DNA of 64,000 bases from Bordetella parapertussis. GTDB taxonomy: Bacteria; Acidobacteriota; Terriglobia; Bryobacterales; Bryobacteraceae. Positions 1-8,918 of the stretch are shown one piece after another. A program made the translations under genes and the position numbers. Where the stretch lies: assembly GCA_943328975.2 (NCBI GenBank), contig CALQCC020000001.1:124001-188000 (forward strand), given 5' to 3'. The notes beneath the pieces were generated by a model. It ran no database searches. It was not told the origin of the DNA and worked only from the letters and a program-made list of their open reading frames with translations. Numbering within the stretch: the first letter of the stretch is position 1; every line of letters starts with the position of its first letter.

Positions 1-1
1 G

Positions 2-61
2 TATTACGGCGTCGAAATGGACAAGTTCGGCATCAGCACAGGGACGGTGCCACTGGCGTGA
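2..61 (+). CDS. 3' end of an upstream gene (partial)
   Basis: Frame 2 reads 19 residues (YYGVEMDKFG then ISTGTVPLA) and stops at TGA 59-61; the rest lies outside the window. The ending, with a D-x-F-G-x-STG pattern, resembles the C-terminus of exported DUF1552 proteins, which is inference from a short tail only. The next gene starts inside this stop (GTGA), which supports a real, translationally coupled gene. Confidence 0.5.
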   Translation, partial: YYGVEMDKFGISTGTVPLA

Positions 62-1395
62 GGTCTCTCCTAACAATCCTGACGCTAACCACCGTAAGCG
101 CGTTCGCGCAGTCTGAGACGGCTCTGCATTCGGCCGTGCAGGGCAACCAGGAAGAAAAGATCGCCGCACTATTGGCCAGTGGAGCCAACCCCAACGCAGC
201 CAATCGCTATGGCATCACGCCGTTATGGTTGGCCGCGACCAACGGCAGCGCCACCGCAACGCGCCTGCTCCTAAAAGCCGGAGCCGATCCACGTGCAACG
301 CTCCCGCACGGGGAAACTGCGCTGATGACCGCCGCGCGAACCGGTGAGCCCGAAACTATCCGCGTGCTGCTCGAAGCCGGTTCCGATCCCAATGCCCGCG
401 AAACGTCCCAAGGCGAAACAGCGCTGATGTGGGCTGCAGCGGAGAATCATCCCGACGCGATTCGCACTCTGATCAAGGGCGGGGCAGACCCGAACGCTCA
501 TGCCAAGGCTCTGGATCTTGCGCCCATGAAATGGATGCAAGTCGGCATGGTGGATACGCTCCTGCCGCGTGGCGGCTTCACCGCCGTAATCTACGCAGCC
601 CGTCAAGACGCGAAGGATGCCGTACGCGCGTTGGCCGAAAGCGGGGCCGACCTCGACGCACAAGATGCCGACGGCGCCACCGCGCTACAGTTTGCGATCA
701 TAAACCAGCACTACGATCTGGCCGCGCTGTTGCTCGATAAAGGCGCGAACCCCAACACCCCCGACAACACCGGTATGACCGCGCTCTACGCCGCCGTGGA
801 GATGAACACCTTCCGCAGCGACATCGGCCGCCCCCCGCGCCCCGCGCTGGACAAGCTCAGCGCACTGGACGTCCTTCGCTTGGCCCTGAAGCACGGTGGC
901 GATCCCAACGCGCGCCTCCGCAAGCCCACCATCGGACGCCATCACGGTTTCAGCGACGCTTCGTTAGGCGAAGGCGCCACGCCATTGATGCGCGCCATCA
1001 AGAGCAACGACTTCGATGCCATGCGGGTCTTGATCGACGCCGGCGCGGACCCCAAGCTCGGCATGACCAACGGTTCCAGCCCAGTGCTGCTACTAGCCGC
1101 CGCGCGCGTGGCGCCCGCCCTGGAAGCATCGGTAGTGGCCGCGCTCCGCTCGCTCGTCGAACATGGCGCGGACCTCAACGCCGCCAACGCTCGGAAAGAC
1201 ACGGCGTTGCTCACGGCAGCCCGTCAAGGCTCCAACGCCATCGTACGTGCCCTCGGTGAACTCGGTGCGGATCTGAACGCCAAAGATAGCGCCGGTAAAA
1301 CCGCTCTTGAGATCGTAATGGAACCGGGCCGCAACCAACACGAAGACACCGCCGCGATCCTACGCGAACTCGCCGCCACGCGCGCCAAGCAGTAA
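58..1395 (+). CDS. Exported ankyrin-repeat protein
   Basis: A 445-residue protein with a Sec signal peptide of about 18 residues ending in AFAQ, followed almost entirely by ankyrin repeats. The repeat hallmarks G-A-D/N-P-N and T-A-L-x-x-A-A recur about every 33 residues from residue 25 to the end. The repeats are interrupted by inserts near residues 150-175 and 260-305. Ankyrin arrays bind proteins, so an extracytoplasmic scaffold or inhibitor is likely, but no partner is known. The start is GTG at 58, overlapping the stop of the upstream gene as GTGA, so the two are probably co-translated. No enzymatic domain is visible. Confidence 0.9.
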   Translation: MRSLLTILTLTTVSAFAQSETALHSAVQGNQEEKIAALLASGANPNAANRYGITPLWLAATNGSATATRLLLKAGADPRATLPHGETALMTAARTGEPETIRVLLEAGSDPNARETSQGETALMWAAAENHPDAIRTLIKGGADPNAHAKALDLAPMKWMQVGMVDTLLPRGGFTAVIYAARQDAKDAVRALAESGADLDAQDADGATALQFAIINQHYDLAALLLDKGANPNTPDNTGMTALYAAVEMNTFRSDIGRPPRPALDKLSALDVLRLALKHGGDPNARLRKPTIGRHHGFSDASLGEGATPLMRAIKSNDFDAMRVLIDAGADPKLGMTNGSSPVLLLAAARVAPALEASVVAALRSLVEHGADLNAANARKDTALLTAARQGSNAIVRALGELGADLNAKDSAGKTALEIVMEPGRNQHEDTAAILRELAATRAKQ

Positions 1396-1411
1396 AGCGA
1401 CCGCGCTACTT

Positions 1412-1774
1412 CTAGGGCTTGCGCACGCGTACCGAAACCGAAGCGCAGGAGTAGGCTGAGACGTCGCAGCTAATAACGTAGGTGGTGTCTCGCAGCGGAT
1501 GCACTGTGAGTGTCCCGCTTCCACCGAACGTTCCGATCTTGCGCAGTTCGGCGGTGGATTCCACAGCCTCTTCTATGACAACCTTCGTGGCTCCCTTGAC
1601 TGCCCAGCGCAATACAGCCGCTTCGCCCGGTGCGATCACCTTTGGCTGAATTTCGAGCAAGAAATCACTAGACTGTTTGGCGGCCTGCTTCGGTGCCTTG
1701 GTGGTGCTGTTTTGGCCGTGGAACGGGCCCACCAGCGTCGCTGCAAGCAGGCAGCATCGGGCAATCTGGTTCAT
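1412..1774 (-). CDS. Small exported Ig-like/beta-sandwich protein
   Basis: A 120-residue protein with a signal peptide of about 20 residues ending in FHGQ. The mature part has the pattern L-x-I-x-P-x-x-I-x-P-G-E-x-A-x-L-x-W and T-x-T-V-x-P-x-x-x-T-T-Y seen in short bacterial immunoglobulin-like beta-sandwich domains. These often sit in larger surface proteins; here the domain stands alone. The start at 1774 has GAGGGA upstream on the minus strand. It is convergent with the ankyrin gene and follows the VOC gene on the same strand with a 34-base gap. Function unknown. Confidence 0.65.
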   Translation of the reverse strand: MNQIARCCLLAATLVGPFHGQNSTTKAPKQAAKQSSDFLLEIQPKVIAPGEAAVLRWAVKGATKVVIEEAVESTAELRKIGTFGGSGTLTVHPLRDTTYVISCDVSAYSCASVSVRVRKP

Positions 1775-1808
1775 GTTCAGTCCCTCACTGTCGCCCTCGA
1801 CTGGGCCC

Positions 1809-2762
1809 TTACTTCACTACTTGAATCAACAAGTCGTCCGGCGCACCCAGGATAGCGGCTCGTACGCTCCCGGGCGGTAATGTCTGAATCTCACCACCGG
1901 CCGAAACAACTTTCACCTGCGCTTGCCCCAGGACTTTGACTGCCGCATCCACGTCCGACACCATCAAGCGCAACACCGCCGCTCCAGGATCGTGCGGTCG
2001 AACAATAACGTGGGTTCCCGGTTTTTCCGCCTTGCCCTTCACTAACCAGACTTCAAAGCCCCCAGGGATCGTCACCACCGCGGCGGGTCCATCTGAGTCC
2101 ATCAGGGCTTCCTCCACCGGACGGCAGGTACGTGCGTGGGTTTCGGTCCGCAGTCCCAACGTCGCAAAAGGACCTTTCGCTATCGCGTCATCGCTTACCA
2201 GATAACCGAATCGCATGCCTGTGAAATTGCTCGTCGCGGGCGCTGTACCACTCGAAACTCCGCTGGCCCGCCCAACCCGCTCCACGATCATCACCGAAAA
2301 GCCGTCCGGATCCGCGACGATTACGCCACGTCCATCGCAGGACTTCTTCATGTTTACCAGCATCGATACGCCTGCGGTCTTCAAGCGTTCCTGCACCGGC
2401 GCAAAATCCGTAACCGTCAGCATCAGCACGGACGCTCCAGCCATGCCCCAGCGCCGCTGTACCGGCTTGCGATCGACGCCTTGGAATTCCACCAGCTCAA
2501 TGCGCATCGGCGAGCCAGGAATCTGCGCATTGCCCACCCGGAACTTGCCGCCTGCCGCATCGTACATCTTCAGGATGGCCTCGGTGGTCTGCCAGTCACC
2601 CGCCGGGCGCGGCGCGTCCAGGCCCAAGACATCCCGATAGAAATGCAAGGAGCGGTCCAGGTCGCCGACGTCGTGAATGAAGTTCCCGACGCCGGTGACC
2701 AACCGCGCTTGCGCGAAACAACTCACGGTTGCCGCCAGAAGTAGGACTAGTTTCCGTGTCAT
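1809..2762 (-). CDS. Exported VOC-fold (glyoxalase/dioxygenase superfamily) protein
   Basis: A 317-residue protein with a signal peptide ending in CFAQ and two VOC modules. The first (about residues 22-160) has the hallmark D-L-D-R-S-L-x-F-Y-R-D-V-L-G-L, and the second runs from about 180 to 315. Known VOC proteins are metal-dependent lyases, isomerases, dioxygenases or drug-binding proteins; the substrate cannot be read here. A secreted VOC protein is unusual outside Acidobacteria, and a relative lies at 8919-9962. AGGAT precedes the ATG. It may be co-transcribed with the SGNH hydrolase just upstream (12-base gap to that gene's stop). Confidence 0.8.
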   Translation of the reverse strand: MTRKLVLLLAATVSCFAQARLVTGVGNFIHDVGDLDRSLHFYRDVLGLDAPRPAGDWQTTEAILKMYDAAGGKFRVGNAQIPGSPMRIELVEFQGVDRKPVQRRWGMAGASVLMLTVTDFAPVQERLKTAGVSMLVNMKKSCDGRGVIVADPDGFSVMIVERVGRASGVSSGTAPATSNFTGMRFGYLVSDDAIAKGPFATLGLRTETHARTCRPVEEALMDSDGPAAVVTIPGGFEVWLVKGKAEKPGTHVIVRPHDPGAAVLRLMVSDVDAAVKVLGQAQVKVVSAGGEIQTLPPGSVRAAILGAPDDLLIQVVK

Positions 2763-2774
2763 TGCGAGATCCTG

Positions 2775-3707
2775 CTACTTCAACAACTCTGCGAGTTTAT
2801 CCTGCACCGCTGCGCCCCAAATGTCGTAGCCCTTGGCCTGCGGGTGCAGGTTGTCGGCACGGAATGAATCCGGAAGGAAGAAGCCTTTTTCGTCCAGGAA
2901 CTTGGCTCCAATGTCCATGTAGAAGACGTGGCGCTGGTCATCCAGCTTCGAAATAATCTTGTTCACTTCCGTGAGCTTCTCGCGCACTGGATCGCCAGGA
3001 GTGCTGCGCGGGAAAATCGCGAGCAGTAGAATCTTCGCGTTGGGGAAATCCTTGCGCATCTCCAAAACGACGGCCCCGACGCCCTCTGCGATTTCCGGTG
3101 CGCTGAGGTTGCCCGAGTTGTTGGTTCCGATCATCACCATGACCGCCTTCGGTTGGAAGCCTTGGCCTTCGCCGTTTTGCAGGCCCCACAGAACGCCTTG
3201 CGTGGTATCGCCCGCAACGGCGAAGTTGGCCGTCTTGATATTGCCGAAATACTTGTTGAACATCGCCGTATTGGCATCGCCCTGCACCCACCAATCGGTG
3301 ATCGAGTCTCCGTGCAGCAGCAGGTCGATGTTGCCCTTGCTCGCGGTCTCCGCGAAGCCCACATGGCGGGGCCCCATCCGTTGCTGTGTCTGCGTGTAGG
3401 TGGCCGCGACATTTGAACGCGGGGGTTGCAGTGCCATCAAAGATTCAAACTTCTGCAGCAGCGGCTTGGTCGGCGACTTGTCAGCCGCGATCCATTTGGT
3501 GAGGGCGTCGTTTACTTGCGCCAGCTCCTGCGGCGTGGGTCGCGGGATCGCTACCTCCGGCGGCACTGGAGCCGCGGGTCCGATCACAACCGGAGCAAGC
3601 GCTCCCCGGCCCGGTCCTGGAGCCGCACCAGCGGCGGGCGGGGCTTGGCCGAAAACAAGGCCCGTTAAGGCCAGCGATGCAACAGCAATAAGAAACAGAC
3701 GATTCAT
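2775..3707 (-). CDS. Exported GDSL/SGNH-family hydrolase
   Basis: Encodes 310 residues. The ATG at 3707 is preferred over the one at 3725 because GGGAG sits at the right distance before it and a signal peptide follows directly (ending in VFGQ). A Pro/Ala-rich linker fills about residues 20-55. SGNH blocks are clear: HGDSITDWW with the nucleophile Ser (block I), IGTNNSG (block III, oxyanion Asn) and DNLHPQAKGY with the Asp/His pair (block V). The family deacylates esters of carbohydrates or lipids, and this arrangement resembles platelet-activating-factor acetylhydrolase-like bacterial lipases/esterases. Likely periplasmic. Confidence 0.88.
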   Translation of the reverse strand: MNRLFLIAVASLALTGLVFGQAPPAAGAAPGPGRGALAPVVIGPAAPVPPEVAIPRPTPQELAQVNDALTKWIAADKSPTKPLLQKFESLMALQPPRSNVAATYTQTQQRMGPRHVGFAETASKGNIDLLLHGDSITDWWVQGDANTAMFNKYFGNIKTANFAVAGDTTQGVLWGLQNGEGQGFQPKAVMVMIGTNNSGNLSAPEIAEGVGAVVLEMRKDFPNAKILLLAIFPRSTPGDPVREKLTEVNKIISKLDDQRHVFYMDIGAKFLDEKGFFLPDSFRADNLHPQAKGYDIWGAAVQDKLAELLK

Positions 3708-3739
3708 GAAAATCTCCCTATTCATAATAAGTTCGGACC

Positions 3740-4600
3740 TTACTTCATGTGCTTGAGGGACTGCTCGTTTTCCAAACAGACCTCATCAATCAATTCCACG
3801 TCTACAAGGAGGCGCTCTTTGAGCAGAACGGTCCACGGCTTGGTGTAGGCCTTGGGATCATCGACAGTGACCCGGATTTCAATGTGTCCGAAGTCCGGCC
3901 GCCGGATCTCCTCGCGTACTTTAGCCTCCTCGGTCAACTCACTGCCATTCCAATCGATCCACGTATCGTTGCGGATACCGATCGTGTCGATCACCAGCGT
4001 ATCGTCTTCCCACTTCCCCGACGAATATCCCTGCCACGAAGGGAGTGGATCCTTGGGCAATGGCCGTGCGTCTGTAAATACTTGGCGGTAGCCTGCGTTC
4101 CATTCGTTGAGCGTGACAAAAAGATTGGGCACGTGGACGAACTTCAGTAAATGCGGCATCCCGTAGGCGCGCAGAAAGTTGTCCGGCAAGCACCGGATGT
4201 GTGGGTCGTCGACCGCCTTGTTGGCAGTGCGCTCCTTCACCAGCGGCACCAGCCAAGGTTGATAGGGCAACCCTCCCTCCATCCCCACCCCCAGATTCAC
4301 CATGCGGCGCGATGTCGTGGCGTCATTCGGATTCGGCGGGACTCCTGGCCGGCGCGGATCGACTTCGTCACTGGTCCAGATTCCGGAAAAGTCGGGCTTG
4401 CCATCCGCCAGCCGAGGCGCGGCTGCCGCGGTGTTCACTGTTCCATCGGCCTTTCGTGGCACGCCCGGCGTGGGATATTTCACCCACTGCGCCGCCAAGG
4501 GCGTACCCAGAAGGATAGAAGCGATCGCGATGCGCGTTCTGATACGTCCACGTGTTCCAAGCTTCGGGTCTGAGCGTCGAAAAAAGAACTGGTGCAGCAT
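3740..4600 (-). CDS. Exported protein of unknown function with a GKPDxSGIW motif
   Basis: A 286-residue protein. A hydrophobic stretch ending in LAAQ (about residues 21-37) looks like a signal peptide, so the true start may lie within the first 20 codons. The motif R-x-A-D-G-K-P-D-F-S-G-I-W near residue 65 marks a family present in many copies in Acidobacteria and usually left as hypothetical. A Trp-rich beta-type region follows (WEDDTLVIDTIG, WIDW). No catalytic signature is visible. It lies just upstream of the SGNH hydrolase on the same strand. Confidence 0.75.
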   Translation of the reverse strand: MLHQFFFRRSDPKLGTRGRIRTRIAIASILLGTPLAAQWVKYPTPGVPRKADGTVNTAAAAPRLADGKPDFSGIWTSDEVDPRRPGVPPNPNDATTSRRMVNLGVGMEGGLPYQPWLVPLVKERTANKAVDDPHIRCLPDNFLRAYGMPHLLKFVHVPNLFVTLNEWNAGYRQVFTDARPLPKDPLPSWQGYSSGKWEDDTLVIDTIGIRNDTWIDWNGSELTEEAKVREEIRRPDFGHIEIRVTVDDPKAYTKPWTVLLKERLLVDVELIDEVCLENEQSLKHMK

Positions 4601-4669
4601 AGGGCTAAGAATACACCAAAGAATGCAGTCCGTGACGAGCTACATCCAGAACGGCAACCGTTCGTTTGG

Positions 4670-6901
4670 TCAACGGCTGCCCAACGCCACCAGGCCTGCC
4701 ATCGCGGCGTTGCGGACTTGCGGATCGGGATCGGACTGCGCGACCCGGAATTCCGCCGCCGCCCCAGCCCTGTCTCCCTGGCGTGCCAGCACCGTGGCCA
4801 GGTCCAAGTGTGCCTTGCCAAAATTGGGCTGCAGCCGTATCGCTTCTCTGTAGTGAGAAATCGCCTCTGGGATCTGGCGAGCAGCTTCCATTAGTCGGCC
4901 TAGCACCTCGTGCGCCAGTGGTTGCCTCGCGTCGGCCTGCAATGACTTCTCCAAATGGATACGCGCTTCCGCTAACCGGTTCATTCGGGCAAGCGTGATG
5001 CCGTAACTAAACTGATTGGACGCGCCGTCTCCCGCACGCTCAAAGTGCGAGATCGCCTCGTCGAGATCGCCGCGGTTGGCGAGCAGGAACGCGAGATACG
5101 CATGCGCCCCGGGCAGAGCGGGCCGGATCTTCAGCGCACCCCGGATTTCGGCCTCTGCCTCTTGAAGTTGGCCCGTCTCCGCGAGCGCAATGCCCAGACC
5201 GTTTCGGCTGTCCGCAAATTCGGGGTCGAGCGCAATGGACTTGCGGAATGAGTCGATTGCCGATTTCTTGTCCCCAAGGTCGGATTGCAGAAGTGCCAGG
5301 TTATACCAAGGCTCGGGCAGGTTCGGGTCTGCCTGAACGGACTTCAGCATGGCCTCCAGGGGCTCTTGCGACTTCCCCAATGACCGCAGAGGCATCGCCA
5401 GCCTTGCCCACAGCACTGCGGACGCCGGCCACTTTTCGATGGCGAGACGATACGCCGTCGCCGACTCCTCCGAACGCCCCGCTTTTTGCAGCGCGTCGCC
5501 CAACTCCATATAGACTTCCGGACGCTCGGGTTTCCGCTTGGCAATCTCCGCTTGCAGTCGCGCAATTCCGGCTTCCAGATTGCTCCTTTGCGTGACCTGC
5601 GCGATCGCCGTGTACAGGTCGTCCTTATCTCCATACGGTACGACTTCGCCCCGGTAGTCGGCCTCCGCGCCACGTTTTTCCGGAAACTCCGCCAACGGGT
5701 TTGCCGGCGCGCGCCGTTGGATCAAATGGTCCGTCATGACGACATGAATGACGTCCTCCGCCCGCCGCTTCGGCATGTGGCAACCCACGCAGTTGCTGTC
5801 GGACGGATGCGCCTGCACCGCGATCTTCCCGGGCTGGTGGCATTGGACGCATTTCTTGTTGTACCCGTCCACGCCCGCCTGACCGTGCTGGATATCGTGC
5901 GGATCGTGACAGGTGGTGCAGCCAAGTTCCCCTTTGCTTTCGAGAAAACATTTCGATTGGCGCAGCCGGTACACGGAATTCACGATCTCGAACTTCGCTT
6001 CCCGCCCCGCCCCTGGAGCGTGATCGAACGAGAGTTGAAAAGCGCTCAAAGGCTCCCCTGCACGGTAGGAAAACGGCCCGCGATCGAAGCGGCGGATAGC
6101 GTTCGGCAGAGGGAAGCTCGTGGTTTCCAGGTGACACTGCATGCAGACTTCCATCCCGCGCTCCTTCCCCAACCGTGACGGGTTCAGAATCGCGCTCCGG
6201 ATGTCCGCCAGCTTCGCGCCCGGTTGCGTTACCGCTTTAAGATGGTTGCCGCCCGGACCATGGCATCGCTGACAGTCAATCCCTTGCGGCAACTGCGCCG
6301 AATACACAGGCTCCGATCGTGCATCTTCGTGGCCGGAGGGAACCGAGGGATAAGCGTTGTGGCAGAACATACAGTCGTAGCCGACCTTCCGGCCGATCGG
6401 CGGGTCGCTAACGTCGAAACCGGGATTCAGTGCCCAGCTGCCTCCTTTTTCCGCGTACCAAGCCAGCGGAAGCATGGTCAATGTTCCCCGTTCGGTGCGA
6501 TGAAGATACGTCCGGACGTGGTTGCTCGAACCCATCACAAAGTCGATCTTTGACTCCCCCGCGCTCTCCTCCTGGCCTTTGAATCCGATCTGCCACCACC
6601 GCTGAAACCATCCCCCGTCCTTGGCGACGATCTGATACCAGGTGCGCGATGCGGGATGAAAGTAGGCCTTTGGGTTGGGGACGCTCGCGGTATCCGGAGG
6701 ATAGAAAGATCTCGCCATCCCGGTATTGGAATAGCTGCGCGCGATGTCCGTGTGACAAGTCGCGCAAGTGGCGGAATCCACGTACTCGTTCGGCGCCAGG
6801 GTCTCCACAGCTGCCCTCTCGGGTTCGCGGCGGGAACACGAAGCCAGCGCAACAACGAGTCCGCACGTCAAAATCAACCTGGCTATGTACCGGCGCATCA
6901 T
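4670..6901 (-). CDS. Heptaheme c-type cytochrome lipoprotein with C-terminal TPR array
   Basis: A 743-residue protein. The N-terminus has a lipobox (ALASC, Cys about 22), so it is likely an exported lipoprotein. Seven CxxCH heme-attachment motifs lie at about residues 46, 177, 210, 253, 328, 351 and 371 (CATCH, CMFCH, CQRCH, CMQCH, CTTCH, CVQCH, CVGCH). From about residue 440 to the end there are consecutive tetratricopeptide repeats (A-x-Y-x-x-A-I, G-x-x-x-A-x-A patterns). Multiheme cytochrome-TPR proteins are common in Acidobacteria, Planctomycetes and Verrucomicrobia, and their electron partners are mostly unknown. Maturation would need the Ccm system encoded at 45.3-51.8 kb. Start ATG at 6901 or 6898. 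Confidence 0.92.
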   Translation of the reverse strand: MMRRYIARLILTCGLVVALASCSRREPERAAVETLAPNEYVDSATCATCHTDIARSYSNTGMARSFYPPDTASVPNPKAYFHPASRTWYQIVAKDGGWFQRWWQIGFKGQEESAGESKIDFVMGSSNHVRTYLHRTERGTLTMLPLAWYAEKGGSWALNPGFDVSDPPIGRKVGYDCMFCHNAYPSVPSGHEDARSEPVYSAQLPQGIDCQRCHGPGGNHLKAVTQPGAKLADIRSAILNPSRLGKERGMEVCMQCHLETTSFPLPNAIRRFDRGPFSYRAGEPLSAFQLSFDHAPGAGREAKFEIVNSVYRLRQSKCFLESKGELGCTTCHDPHDIQHGQAGVDGYNKKCVQCHQPGKIAVQAHPSDSNCVGCHMPKRRAEDVIHVVMTDHLIQRRAPANPLAEFPEKRGAEADYRGEVVPYGDKDDLYTAIAQVTQRSNLEAGIARLQAEIAKRKPERPEVYMELGDALQKAGRSEESATAYRLAIEKWPASAVLWARLAMPLRSLGKSQEPLEAMLKSVQADPNLPEPWYNLALLQSDLGDKKSAIDSFRKSIALDPEFADSRNGLGIALAETGQLQEAEAEIRGALKIRPALPGAHAYLAFLLANRGDLDEAISHFERAGDGASNQFSYGITLARMNRLAEARIHLEKSLQADARQPLAHEVLGRLMEAARQIPEAISHYREAIRLQPNFGKAHLDLATVLARQGDRAGAAAEFRVAQSDPDPQVRNAAMAGLVALGSR

Positions 6902-7045
6902 GTTACAAAGCTCATCATAGCCTTAGTTCTCGGCCTAACGCCTGCGGCGAAAAGTCCTTACCTCGCCGGGAACCGGTTTGATCCCAACGCGTCGTACCGT
7001 CGGCGACGTACAGAGCCGGGTCCTCGCATTCGTCCGACCCACAGA

Positions 7046-7057
7046 GTAGAATTCTAC
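7046..7057. promoter_or_regulatory. 12-bp perfect palindrome in the leader of the CMD gene
   Basis: GTAGAATTCTAC is its own reverse complement and lies 16 bases before the ATG at 7074. It contains a TAGAAT that could serve as a -10 element, with no convincing -35 box. It could be an operator. The rest of the 172-base gap between the divergent cytochrome and CMD genes shows nothing else clear. Confidence 0.25.
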
Positions 7058-7073
7058 AGAGGACGAAACCCAT

Positions 7074-7736
7074 ATGACCCTTTCCCCATTCGCGCGCTGC
7101 TGTGCCACGATCCTGCTTGCAGGCTCGGCGTCTTTCTTCGCTTACGCGCAGGCGAAGCTCCCGGCAGACCTCGATCCGCAATCGCGGGCCCGTTTGCCGT
7201 ATCTGAAAAAGACCGAAGCGGACGCAAAGGGTAAACAGGTTTTTGATATCTTCACGAGCAAAGACGGCACGCTCACTGGTCCGCTTGCGTTCGCAACCTA
7301 CAACGGAGGCGTCGGGCAAGCATTGCTGGATCTGCACAACGCAGCAGTGACGGACGGCACGCTGGATGCGCACACGCGTGAACTCGCGATTATGGTCGCT
7401 TGCCGAGAAACCAACTACAACCTGGAGTGGAATGGGCATGAGGCAAGCGCGCTCAAGGCCGGGATCGACGCCAAGGTGCTGGACGTGGTTCGGAACAACC
7501 GCCCGCTGGACGGGTTGAGTGAAAAAGACACAGCCGTCATCCGCTTCGGCCGCCAGCTTTTCCATGACCGGAAAGTGGATTCCGCTACCTTCGCGAAAGT
7601 GGTCGCGTTGTGGGGCAAGCGCGGCGCAATGGACATGGTGGCTGTCATGAACACCTACGCGGTGAGCGGCTACTTCGCGATCGCCGTGGATGAGCGCTCT
7701 CTCGAAGGCAAGCCCGAACTTCCGGCGGTTAAGTAG
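7074..7736 (+). CDS. Exported carboxymuconolactone decarboxylase-like protein
   Basis: A 220-residue protein with a signal peptide ending in AYAQ and one CMD/AhpD-like domain (about residues 45-205). The family helix is visible as H-T-R-E-L-A-I-M-V-A-C-R followed by N-L-E-W-x-G-H-E. It lacks the CxxC of peroxidase-type AhpD, so a decarboxylase-like or unknown activity is more likely. The RBS GAGG precedes the ATG. It is followed after 5 bases by the SnoaL-like gene, so the pair is probably one operon, divergent from the cytochrome gene. Confidence 0.85.
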   Translation: MTLSPFARCCATILLAGSASFFAYAQAKLPADLDPQSRARLPYLKKTEADAKGKQVFDIFTSKDGTLTGPLAFATYNGGVGQALLDLHNAAVTDGTLDAHTRELAIMVACRETNYNLEWNGHEASALKAGIDAKVLDVVRNNRPLDGLSEKDTAVIRFGRQLFHDRKVDSATFAKVVALWGKRGAMDMVAVMNTYAVSGYFAIAVDERSLEGKPELPAVK

Positions 7737-7741
7737 GCGTC

Positions 7742-8407
7742 ATGAAAATCACGTACGGCATACTGGTGGCGGCATGTTTCGTCAGTGCTTCGGCTGTCGG
7801 GCAGCCAAAGCTGAGCACTGAGGATCGGAGCGCGATCCAGTCCTTGATGACGCGGTATTCGCAGGCGCTCTCCGCATGTCGCGCGGCGGAGTTCGCCGAT
7901 CTGTTCGCGCCTGAGACGGGCTACTTCGCCAGTGGGTTTCGGGGCCGCATGGTGGGGCGAGAGCGACTGATCGCGCTGGTGCAGAGCGAGCGGCAATGCG
8001 TGGCTCCACCGGGTACGGCTCCGGTTGCGCGCCCGGGTCCGGCCGTTGCACTTGAGGTGACGGCGAAGGGCGTGCGCGGCGTCGCGAACGTTGGCACCAC
8101 CGAGTACCAGGATGAATACGTGAAGACGCAGCAGGGTTGGCGGTTCGCTTCCCGCACCGTGGTGACCGCGCCCGAGAAGGCGGCCGGCCTCGATGCGCCT
8201 GACATGCTGGCGATCGATCGGTTAGGCGGATCGAAGCTCGGCGATCACTACGAGCCGGATCAGAACGGGGTGCAGCGATTGATGACCTCGGGGGTGAAGT
8301 TGAGCGTCGCGGGCGGTCAAGTTACCGGACGCGCGTATCTCAAGGACGGGACGTTTTCCGACGCAGTCTATGAGAAGCTCGGACCGGGTCAGTGGCGCGT
8401 GAAGTAG
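7742..8407 (+). CDS. Exported SnoaL/NTF2-like protein
   Basis: A 221-residue protein with a signal peptide ending in AVGQ. Residues 25-135 fit the SnoaL-like (NTF2 cone) fold: an initial helix I-Q-S-L-M-x-R-Y-x-x-A-L, then F-A-D-L-F-A-P-E and G-R-x-R-L-I-A-L-V. Known members are polyketide cyclases, isomerases, or ligand-binding proteins without catalysis, and the substrate here is unknown. It forms an apparent two-gene operon with the CMD protein. Confidence 0.75.
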   Translation: MKITYGILVAACFVSASAVGQPKLSTEDRSAIQSLMTRYSQALSACRAAEFADLFAPETGYFASGFRGRMVGRERLIALVQSERQCVAPPGTAPVARPGPAVALEVTAKGVRGVANVGTTEYQDEYVKTQQGWRFASRTVVTAPEKAAGLDAPDMLAIDRLGGSKLGDHYEPDQNGVQRLMTSGVKLSVAGGQVTGRAYLKDGTFSDAVYEKLGPGQWRVK

Positions 8408-8428
8408 AGGACCCGCTCGAATGGGTCG

Positions 8429-8737
8429 TTAGTGGAATGGGTTTTCTGTGAAATTGAGATCCTCCTCTTTGGCATCTGGCGCTGGAGAGATGATAAATAG
8501 GTCGCTAGAGAGCGGGACATCGATGCGACCAAAAATAAAGTCCGTTGTCATCGATGTATCGGAAACCTGATCGAAATCCCTGCCGGCTTGGGAAGGATGC
8601 TCGTCCGCAACCAATGTTCCTTGGCTGGCCTGGTTTTCGTCCCGGGAGACTGAGAACAGTATCTGCTCGAAGAAAGCGCTCCAATTAGAAGGTTTGCCGA
8701 CCAGTTGTCCGGAAAAAAGCGTGTTGTCGTCGTTCAT
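8429..8737 (-). CDS. Small acidic hypothetical protein
   Basis: A 102-residue frame rich in Asp, Glu and Ser, with no signal peptide, membrane segment or family motif that I recognise. Its base use is more A/T-rich than its neighbours and only a weak RBS precedes the ATG. It is convergent with the SnoaL-like gene, 21 bases away. It may be a real orphan or a chance frame. Confidence 0.4.
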   Translation of the reverse strand: MNDDNTLFSGQLVGKPSNWSAFFEQILFSVSRDENQASQGTLVADEHPSQAGRDFDQVSDTSMTTDFIFGRIDVPLSSDLFIISPAPDAKEEDLNFTENPFH

Positions 8738-8839
8738 TTACGTCCATCGAGCAAATCACAAGGATGGGTGAAAACGTGTTGACACCGTTTTGAGCGCGAC
8801 GGTCTTTGCATCCTGTAGGGGTTGAGCTTGCCTGAAAAG

Positions 8840-8869
8840 GACGCTACTGACACGAGGGCAAGTAGCGTC
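8840..8869 (-). terminator. Hairpin downstream of the VOC gene
   Basis: A perfect 9-bp inverted repeat, GACGCTACT and AGTAGCGTC, with a 12-base loop. Read on the minus strand it is followed by CTTTTC. It lies about 50 bases past the stop of the minus-strand VOC gene, a fitting place for a weak intrinsic terminator. Confidence 0.4.
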
Positions 8870-8918
8870 GAGAGCAGGGTTTTGATCGTCAGTGTTGTCC
8901 CGCCACTTCTCGGATGCT

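Noticed and set aside
8410-8427. GACCC/GGGTC inverted repeat after the SnoaL-like gene
   Set aside because: A 5-bp stem with an 8-base loop and no T-run is too weak to call a terminator.
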